64,000 nt of DNA, from assembly GCA_014084085.1 (NCBI GenBank), contig NPFB01000104.1:1-64000 (forward strand). Direction: 5' to 3'. Under the pieces are notes generated by a model. It had not been told where the DNA came from and ran no database searches. It was given only the letters and a program-made list of their open reading frames with translations. Each line of letters opens with the position of its first letter. Positions within the stretch are counted from its first letter, which is position 1. The translations under genes were made by a program, and so were the position numbers. This document shows positions 57,800 to 64,000 of this stretch, one piece after another. The stretch is from Hondaea fermentalgiana (lineage: Eukaryota; Sar; Bigyra; Thraustochytrida; Thraustochytriidae).

Positions 57800-59299
57800 A
57801 TGCAGGGCGGGCGGAGCGACAACTCGGTGCTGGGACGATGGGGCGGGAGCTTCCGGCAAGACGCTGCGCTCGCCGAGGGCGAAGAGAGCTCCGGCTGGGA
57901 GAGCGAAGTCGAGGTGACCCAGAGCATCTCGATTGGGCGCCGCCTCGACGCAGGTCTCCACGCCTTGCGCACAGCCTTTGCCCTGGCGCTATCCCTGCCC
58001 ATTGCCTGGCTCTGTCTGCACCCTAGCATCGCCTCCTTCCGCGAACGCAAGTTTCGCGTCGTGGAAACCGGCACGCAGACAGTTGTATCGATCCAACGAC
58101 GCCTGCGCTGCCGTGCCCTCGACATGTACTTTCAGGTCTTCTCCTTTTGCGCCGAGGAAGAATTCTACCTTCTCGCGCTCCCTTGCATCATCTGGAACAT
58201 TGATCGCGTCCTCGGACGCAGGCTCACGCTCGTTATCTGCGTCGGTCTCATCATGGGCAACCTCGCCAAGGACGTTTTCCAGCTTCCGCGCCCGGCCTCG
58301 CCCCCCGTGTGGCGGCCCGCGATTCAGGAAGCCGTCGATTCGACCAACCTTGCCGATTTCGGGTTCCCCTCTACGCACTCCATGAACTCAGTCTCCAATA
58401 GCGTCTTCATCTTCCTTTACGCAACCTGTGACCCAGACGCTTGGGATGGCGCCGCTGCGCTAAAGCTTGTAACAGACCCGGAAAACAGACTCTGGATCGC
58501 GCTCTGCCTCGTCTACATTGTTTCCCTCAGTCTCTCGCGTCTCTACCTGGGCGCGCACACTCCCACGGACCTCCGCGGTGGCCTTGCCCTCGGTGCCATC
58601 TGGATCGCCTGTTTCTTTCCTGTGTCGGCCCAATTTGACCGCTACTATCTTTCCACCTCGTGGCTCTCGCTCAAACTTCTCTTCGCGGCCATCATCCTAC
58701 TTTTGCTCAACCCACAGCCTCGTCCGCCGACGCCCACGTTTTTGCAAAATGCGCTGCTTACCGGCCTCGTGTGCGGCTGCATTCTCGGCTCGCGCCATTT
58801 CGAGGACATTGGCGACGTGCACATGGATGAGTTTGGCAACATCGTTGCTCTTCGCGACGCTCGTCTGCTCGCGCAGGCTCCGACATGGCTTCCCTCTGCG
58901 GCGCATCAAGTTCAAGTCTCGGCGCAAGCTTGGCCTCGGCTTGCCCTTGTGCTGCGGACGATTTTGGGCTACATCATCGTGATCTTGCTGCGAGTTATCG
59001 CCAAGACACTCGCAATTGCTGCGCTCAGTCTCCTCGGCATCTCAATCAAGCCCAAGGTGGAGGAGATTAAACCTGAGGGCAGGTCTTCAAAATCTGGAAA
59101 AGGCAAGCGCAAGACTCCTCGCCGCTCTTCAAAGCGTGTTGTCCGTCTTTTGACGCGAGATGTTGATATCCTCGGAAACGCAATTGTCAAGGTCACAGTA
59201 TATGCAACACTGGCCTGGGGCATCACCTGCTTTGTACCAATCATCTATAGTTGCATTGGCTTGGGAAGCTCTTCGACGCTGTCACAGCCGTCATCGTAG
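57800..59299 (+). CDS. Sphingosine-1-phosphate phosphatase-like (PAP2 superfamily), copy 1
   Basis: The protein is 499 aa starting at ATG 57800. Eight or more hydrophobic segments carry the three PAP2 phosphatase motifs: K157-DVFQLP-R164-P; F-P190-S-T-H193-S; and S246-R247-LYLGA-H253-TPT-D257. The phrase KDVFQLPRPASPPV and the spacing match the SGPP/LCB3 branch, which removes phosphate from sphingoid-base phosphates in the ER. The catalytic residues (H193 and H253) are present. The C-terminus has a Lys/Arg/Ser-rich loop and then RDVDILGNAIVKV before a final membrane helix; that block is shared with the copy at 60702. N-terminal acidic residues 1-45 are extra compared with copy 2. Confidence 0.88.
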   Translation: MQGGRSDNSVLGRWGGSFRQDAALAEGEESSGWESEVEVTQSISIGRRLDAGLHALRTAFALALSLPIAWLCLHPSIASFRERKFRVVETGTQTVVSIQRRLRCRALDMYFQVFSFCAEEEFYLLALPCIIWNIDRVLGRRLTLVICVGLIMGNLAKDVFQLPRPASPPVWRPAIQEAVDSTNLADFGFPSTHSMNSVSNSVFIFLYATCDPDAWDGAAALKLVTDPENRLWIALCLVYIVSLSLSRLYLGAHTPTDLRGGLALGAIWIACFFPVSAQFDRYYLSTSWLSLKLLFAAIILLLLNPQPRPPTPTFLQNALLTGLVCGCILGSRHFEDIGDVHMDEFGNIVALRDARLLAQAPTWLPSAAHQVQVSAQAWPRLALVLRTILGYIIVILLRVIAKTLAIAALSLLGISIKPKVEEIKPEGRSSKSGKGKRKTPRRSSKRVVRLLTRDVDILGNAIVKVTVYATLAWGITCFVPIIYSCIGLGSSSTLSQPSS

Positions 59300-60701
59300 C
59301 ATCGGATTGCGTGACCGCCGCGTTGCCTTATTGCTTCCTTCTACGTGCATACAAGCTTTTGGCGAAGCGAGGCTGCTATACATCGTCTCCAAAGCTCAGT
59401 CGCTTGGTCTGCCGAAGATGCACGTACACTCCAAGTCTCTGAAGTTCAACGATGAGCAACATAATGTCGTGTACAGCACATGTTTAGAGGGGGTATTTGC
59501 GAACTTCGGCTGAACGGAGAATTATAATTGTCAAAATCAAATAATTACTTTGCATCAGCTTGTTTACCCGGCCTCAAGGTTTTCCCGGTTCAGAATGGCC
59601 CAGGCCCATCACATCAACGACTTCGAATCTCTCACGGAAGATTGCTCAGCGGACATGATCCGATGATGCAAAAACAGTCTCACCACCTACCAGTGGCTAC
59701 ACTTCGCTTTGCACACCCGGTTTAAGGTCAGTGGCGGGAAAACGGGCTATCGCAGGTTCCTCGCCGTCGTGTCGTGGGTCCGGGGGGGTATTGAGAGGAA
59801 AATGGAAAGGTGTGTGACCTCACTGTCAACGCGACCAAATCTGCACAATTGCCGCAATCGTATACATCCCTTAAATTTTAACCCACCTTAATTGGGACGA
59901 CTTTCTCACGGAATAACTTCAGACGAGTAGGAGTATAATACCACAGCTACGGAGGTTGCAAACTTGTCACCTTAAAGTAATATTAGCCTTTGAAATATGA
60001 GTCAGTGACGGATAAATGAATTCTGTAGTTTTACATATTTAGTATTTTCCCGAGGAGCAACAATTTACCCGAATTAGTTTTACCCTTTCAAAATTTGGGA
60101 AAAAATGTTTGCAATTAATCACCTTGTTACCGAGCGAACGGAGAATAAAAAAAGTTTAAGGTAGGCCGATTCCTCGCATTATCTCTATTCGACTTATTTT
60201 CCCGGCCCCCATGCTAATGAGACTCAAGTTCTTTCCGGTTTGGTCGCGTTGAGGTCACGAGAGCTTTAAATTAACGCTGCAGCTGCTGATTGTCTACGGA
60301 TGATTCGGGTATGCTCGTGACGGAACTGCTTTGCCTCGGCGCCAGGTCCGAGACTTGGATAAATTATGTGTAGAGGAGCGGGTGAGGAGCACGGGACTTC
60401 GTCACACTTCCTGGGTAGGAGATGTGCACTGCCGAGACTTTGTAGTCTGTCCTCACCTAGCACACTGATCGCTGTAAAGGCTTCAGATGACACTTCAGGG
60501 TGACATTATCTTCCAGCCATGGAGGCGTCATTCGATGGGGGGGGGTACCCGGTCCGAGCAAAATTCGGGAGCTTGACAGTGAATGAAGTGAGAAGGCAAT
60601 TGAGCAAAACGAAAACCCTGGGCCGGCGGGCAGACACAAGAGCGTGACGTGCGATAGAGACGAACAGACGCGGACGAGCAACGCGAGCGACTGCGATCAG
60701 C
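59300..60701. other. AT-rich spacer between the two SGPP-like genes
   Basis: This 1.4-kb spacer is clearly more AT-rich than the flanks between about 59.5 and 60.3 kb. It contains an imperfect inverted-repeat pair (59814-59839 and 60239-60258). No frame has a recognisable domain. The promoter of copy 2 presumably lies in the last few hundred bases. Confidence 0.5.
59814..60258. mobile_element. Candidate MITE-like AT-rich insertion with inverted ends
   Basis: GTGACCTCACTGTCAACGCG at 59814, continuing ACCAAA, is matched in reverse at 60239-60258 (GTGACCTCAACGCGACCAAA) with a four-base CTGT insertion in the left copy. The enclosed 400 bp are AT-rich and non-coding. No clear target duplication is visible, so a chance or regulatory inverted repeat remains possible. 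Confidence 0.35.
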
Positions 60702-62024
60702 ATGTTGGAGGAACGCCTCGACGCAGGGCTCCATGTGCTGCGGACCAAAGCAGCCAAAGTCGTGGCCATGCCCTTGGTCTGGCTACACTTTCATACAAAC
60801 GTTGAGAGCTTTCGCGAAAGCCAGGTGCAACAAGTGGCATCAGGAACACAACTCATCGCGAGGCTCCAGAGACGCATGCGCACGCGCGAGCTCGATGCTC
60901 TCTTCCAGCTCATATCCTTGCTTGGTGAAGAGGACTTTATCATCTTTGCCATATCGTTCGTGACGTGGAATGTAGACCACGCCTTGGGCCGCAAGTTGCT
61001 GCTGCTCGTGTGCATGGGCCTTCTTATTGCCAATATCTACAAAGACATCTTCCAGCTCCCTAGACCCGCGTCGCCGCCCGTTTGGAAACCCAAAGGCCAA
61101 GAGAGCGTGAACTCGAGCAGAGAGTACGGATTACCCTCGTCGCATGCATCGACGGCAATCGCAAGCAGCATCTTTCTTTTCCTCTCGGCCACCTGCGACC
61201 CTGACACAAGCAGTGTCTCGTGTGTGCCGCGTGCCATGTCTGATCCGCACAATCACGTCTGGATTCTGCTCTGCATTGCGTACTACGTTTCTGTAAGCTT
61301 TTCGCGTCTTTACCTCGGAATGCATTCACCTACCGATTTGCGCGCAGGGACGATTGTCGGTCTACTATGGGTGATCCTTTACTTTCCTTTCTCAGCGATG
61401 GTGGATCGCTACATTGTCACAAGCTCGTGGCTTGGACTCCAGGTATTCCTTCTTTCGGCATTTCTATTCTTCATCATTCCTCAACCGCGCTTAACTACCC
61501 CAACTGTCCTGCTCAATGCGCTCCTTGTTGGTGTGATGGGAGGCGCAGTCCTAGGCTCCCGTGCCATGATAGATCACGGATTTCTGCCGTCTGCGAACAA
61601 CAGTGCAGGTGTATTTCTCTCCAATGACCATGTCGCGCACGTGGGGACGTGGACTTCGGCCGCCGCGGTGGCTTCCATTCGCGCCTGGGCTTTGGCTTGG
61701 CCTCGTCTTGCAGTTTTTGTTCGCACCATCGTTGGAATGGTTGTCGTTCTTCTCGTGCGCACGCTGGCTAAAATCATCACGATGCCAATTTTGCGCTTGG
61801 TCGGGCTTCTTCCTGGTGGTCGCAAGGCGGATGGCGAAGCAAGTCAGACCTCGGCTTCAAAAGTGCCTGCGTTGGCGCCGGAAAGTGACGACATCGTTTG
61901 TCTCTTTTCTCGCGACACTGACATTCTCGGAAACATGATCGCCAAGCTCATCATCAACGAGTTCCTCGGCCTCGGCATATTGTACTTTGCTCCTATGTTT
62001 CTCGTACGCTCTGGGCTTGCCTAA
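60702..62024 (+). CDS. Sphingosine-1-phosphate phosphatase-like (PAP2 superfamily), copy 2
   Basis: The protein is 440 aa starting at ATG 60702. The same architecture as the gene at 57800 is seen, without its acidic N-terminal extension: K114-DIFQLP-R121-P, P145-S-S-H148 and S201-R202-LYLGM-H208-SPT-D212. All catalytic positions are kept; THS of copy 1 is SHA here, which is the more usual SGPP form. The start (ERLDAGLHVLRT) aligns with RRLDAGLHALRT of copy 1. The C-terminal block SRDTDILGNMIAKL aligns as well, so the two are paralogues from a local duplication that has since diverged. The expected location is the ER membrane. Confidence 0.88.
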   Translation: MLEERLDAGLHVLRTKAAKVVAMPLVWLHFHTNVESFRESQVQQVASGTQLIARLQRRMRTRELDALFQLISLLGEEDFIIFAISFVTWNVDHALGRKLLLLVCMGLLIANIYKDIFQLPRPASPPVWKPKGQESVNSSREYGLPSSHASTAIASSIFLFLSATCDPDTSSVSCVPRAMSDPHNHVWILLCIAYYVSVSFSRLYLGMHSPTDLRAGTIVGLLWVILYFPFSAMVDRYIVTSSWLGLQVFLLSAFLFFIIPQPRLTTPTVLLNALLVGVMGGAVLGSRAMIDHGFLPSANNSAGVFLSNDHVAHVGTWTSAAAVASIRAWALAWPRLAVFVRTIVGMVVVLLVRTLAKIITMPILRLVGLLPGGRKADGEASQTSASKVPALAPESDDIVCLFSRDTDILGNMIAKLIINEFLGLGILYFAPMFLVRSGLA

Positions 62025-62334
62025 AAAAAAAGAAAAAAAAAAGAGAAAAGAATTGTAAAGGCCATGTAAAATGTGAATAATCGTTGCTCTCGAACCCTTC
62101 CTTGTTGTTGTTGTTGTTGTTTTTGTTGGTGGTGGTGATGGTAGCGTTGTTGTTGTTGTCGTTGTTGTTGTTGTTGTCGTTGTTGTTGTTGTCGTTGTTG
62201 TTGTTGTCGTTGTTGTTGTTGTCGTTGTTTTTGTTAGTTTTGTTGAAAATAAATAAAAATGTCCAACTTTGCGGGCGCGTGCAGAGTGGTGTGACTTCAA
62301 AACCTCAAAGTGGAGCGAAAGGAGGGACGCTGCA
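62025..62334 (+). other. 3' UTR of copy 2 with GTT-based minisatellite and poly(A) signals
   Basis: After the stop come A-rich runs, (GTT)n at 62104-62121, a 12-bp minisatellite GTTGTTGTTGTC (62146-62232), and overlapping AATAAA signals at 62248-62253 and 62252-62257. The minisatellite is thus probably transcribed in the 3' UTR. The remaining 80 bases must contain the promoter or leader of the ABC transporter gene. Confidence 0.6.
62146..62232 (+). repeat. GTTGTTGTTGTC minisatellite
   Basis: About six to seven copies of a 12-bp unit (three GTT plus one GTC), upstream of the AATAAA signals. Confidence 0.88.
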
Positions 62335-64000
62335 ATGACGCCGCGACTCCTGTCGCGCTGCTGCAGGGGGGCGTGGGGCGCAGCACTCTCGTCCGGGGGC
62401 AACAAGCCTGACAAAGAATCCGGGCCGGAGGTGACTCCAGAGCGCAACGAAACGACCTCACGTGGCGGTGGCAGTACCCACGACGACGACCATGTACCAA
62501 GCCAACGTACGCAGGCGACGGCCAGCGTAAAGTTTGAGGGGCTCGGCATGCTCACGCGCATGACGCACCTTGTCTGCTTCTGTTCAAACTTGAGCTTGGT
62601 CGCGTCAAAGTGGCTCACAGCCGTGCTTCTGCGCAAAGTCTTCATCATGGTCGAGGAAAAGTTCGACGTTGGCGAAAGCGTACTTGGCGACGTCGTCTCG
62701 CCTTTTTGGAAAGCTGTATTTCTCGTCCACCTCGATTTTTTCAGCATTCTTGGCATCGCATGCGCTTTGTCCATTCCCTTGGGAATCTTTGGCGGATTTG
62801 AGAACACGCTTCCGCTCCGTCTTTCTGGTGCGTTGGCCCGTGCCCGTCGAGCTCTTCTCTTTGACATTTCTCTCAATACCATGGTCATCGCAGAAAGCAA
62901 GTACACTGCTTCTTATCTCCTCGAGCAGATCCATGTTCTCTCAGAATTTGAGGCCGATACGAAGTTCCTCCGCATCAGAGAGGCGCAAAATATTAAAATC
63001 GTGGCTGTCTTTTGCCTCATCATCTTCTGGCAAGGTTTTCTCCTCGCCGCCGCCCTTGCTGGCGCAATTCTCGCCTTGGATCTCGTGTTGTACCAGCGTT
63101 TGGTAGAACCTCATCTCGCGCAAAAGTTCAAGCTCCTCCAACGTGTGCAAGCCAATTTTCTCGACGTCTTGCGGGGTGCAGACGTTGTGGCCATGCACAA
63201 CGCCGAAACTATAGAAAGTCGAGCGCTCCATTCCATGGAGGCTCCAGGAGTCAAGATTGACCGCAGCACGGGACGCACAATGTTCCGCGTCATGAGCTTT
63301 ACCATCTTTCTCATGGGCATCATGTTGCCAGCTTTACTTGGGTTCTGCTGGGCCCTATTTCAGAGGGCCGACGATCCTCGCACGATCGCCAGCGAGCTCT
63401 TCGCTCTCTTGGCGATGCTCATGATCATCGATGAGCTCCACAAGAGTTTGAATCGTCTCACGATGACCGCAAAGTCTGCCGTCTCGTACAAGCACTCACT
63501 CACTATCATCAACTCAATCCTTGCAGACGGCCAAGCAGCCTTGGCCGCAGATCCCCATTATAAGCCAATGAACGCCGACGTTGATAACGCAACCCCTGCC
63601 GACAACGAAGACACCTTCGTCGGCCCAGGCGACCTTACGTTTTCTGCGGTCTCCGTGCAGTACCCCGACACCACGGCGCCAGCCGTTCGGGACGTGTGCT
63701 TTACGATCCCGCAAGGTACGGCGATGGCGATTGTTGCCGAAAGTGGGGCTGGCAAGTCGACCCTCTTTCGGGCAGCATCTTCTCTGATTCACCACACGGG
63801 CAGCATCAAATTTGGAAACGTCGAGCTCAACGGCGCAACAAAACACGCAATTCGAGCGCGCATGGGCTTTGTGAGCCAGGACTCGGAGCTTTTTGCACGC
63901 AGCATCCGCGACAACATTTGGTTTGGCAACACGGGAGTGCCCAACGACGAGAAAATTTGGAGCGTCATGACTGCGCTTGGGCTCGCCGTGTGGGCACAAG
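62335..64000 (+). CDS. ABC transporter half-molecule, truncated by the window edge
   Basis: The frame opens at ATG 62335 and is still open at the last base (555 codons), so the gene is partial only because the window ends. Residues 1-70 are a hydrophilic Ser/Thr/Arg-rich N-terminus. A membrane domain follows (about 100-390), with helices such as IKIVAVFCLIIFWQGFLLAA and MSFTIFLMGIMLPALLG. The nucleotide-binding domain starts near 435 (LTFSAVSVQYPDTTAPAVRD) with Walker A as AESGAGKST (GxxGxGKS form) and the Q-loop as MGFVSQDSELFARSIRDNIW, a typical exporter (ABCB/ABCC-like) signature. The LSGGQ and Walker B parts lie outside the window. Substrate and location cannot be told. Confidence 0.85.
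   Translation, partial: MTPRLLSRCCRGAWGAALSSGGNKPDKESGPEVTPERNETTSRGGGSTHDDDHVPSQRTQATASVKFEGLGMLTRMTHLVCFCSNLSLVASKWLTAVLLRKVFIMVEEKFDVGESVLGDVVSPFWKAVFLVHLDFFSILGIACALSIPLGIFGGFENTLPLRLSGALARARRALLFDISLNTMVIAESKYTASYLLEQIHVLSEFEADTKFLRIREAQNIKIVAVFCLIIFWQGFLLAAALAGAILALDLVLYQRLVEPHLAQKFKLLQRVQANFLDVLRGADVVAMHNAETIESRALHSMEAPGVKIDRSTGRTMFRVMSFTIFLMGIMLPALLGFCWALFQRADDPRTIASELFALLAMLMIIDELHKSLNRLTMTAKSAVSYKHSLTIINSILADGQAALAADPHYKPMNADVDNATPADNEDTFVGPGDLTFSAVSVQYPDTTAPAVRDVCFTIPQGTAMAIVAESGAGKSTLFRAASSLIHHTGSIKFGNVELNGATKHAIRARMGFVSQDSELFARSIRDNIWFGNTGVPNDEKIWSVMTALGLAVWAQ

Overview
The window looks like nuclear DNA of a protist. GC content is high and genes are mostly long, uninterrupted reading frames with C/G-ending codons. 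Only one locus (about 25.3-26.1 kb) shows convincing introns. The content is plainly eukaryotic: ER protein disulfide isomerase, nuclear poly(A) polymerase, an RNase P/MRP Alba-like subunit, an SRRM1-type PWI splicing protein, a CFAP97 flagellar protein, a CEP70-like centrosomal protein, a very-long-chain acyl-CoA dehydratase and lipid phosphate phosphatases. Few introns, high GC, lipid enzymes and flagellar genes together would fit a thraustochytrid (Labyrinthulomycetes) or a related stramenopile. That is an inference from style and content; there is no marker gene here to prove it. Two runs of about 100 N (17.7 kb and 54.2 kb) are scaffold gaps.

Layout. 0-2.6 kb: no intact gene, possible decayed retroelement pieces. 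2.6-12.1 kb: type II membrane glycosyltransferase-like protein (+), PhyH-type dioxygenase (-), CEP70-like coiled-coil protein (+), FAAH-type amidase (-). 12.5-17.4 kb: NADPH diflavin oxidoreductase (-) and PDI (+), sharing a 1.6-kb divergent region. 17.6-18.3 kb: a non-coding element with TIRs and TA ends, interrupted by a gap. 18.5-21.7 kb: small unknown protein (-), POP7/Rpp20-like (+), small membrane protein (-), SRRM1-like (-). 22.1-24.9 kb: four tandem 122-bp units carrying poly(A) signals behind a dehydratase fused to a Rossmann-like domain (-). 25.3-29.1 kb: spliced unknown gene, small strongly codon-biased protein, MscS-like channel whose 3' end is tandemly duplicated. 29.7-36.3 kb: ankyrin protein (-), EF-hand-containing Na/Ca exchanger-like protein lacking the usual acidic residues (+), BAHD-like acyltransferase (-). 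39.0-40.7 kb: C2H2 zinc-finger protein (-). 40.7-46.7 kb: gene-free, dense in 4-5-bp microsatellites. 46.7-53.2 kb: CFAP97-like (-), poly(A) polymerase (-), unknown 598-aa protein (+). 53.6-57.8 kb: acidic Ser-rich protein across a gap, then microsatellite-rich DNA. 57.8-64 kb: two sphingosine-1-phosphate-phosphatase-like paralogues (+) and an ABC transporter running off the right edge (+).

Themes. Several genes act on ER or membrane lipids (dehydratase fusion, SGPP pair, FAAH-like amidase, PhyH protein), several on RNA processing (PAP, POP7, SRRM1) and two on the flagellum/centrosome. There is no operon logic. Neighbours are mostly arranged divergently or convergently, and the long divergent spacers carry the microsatellites.
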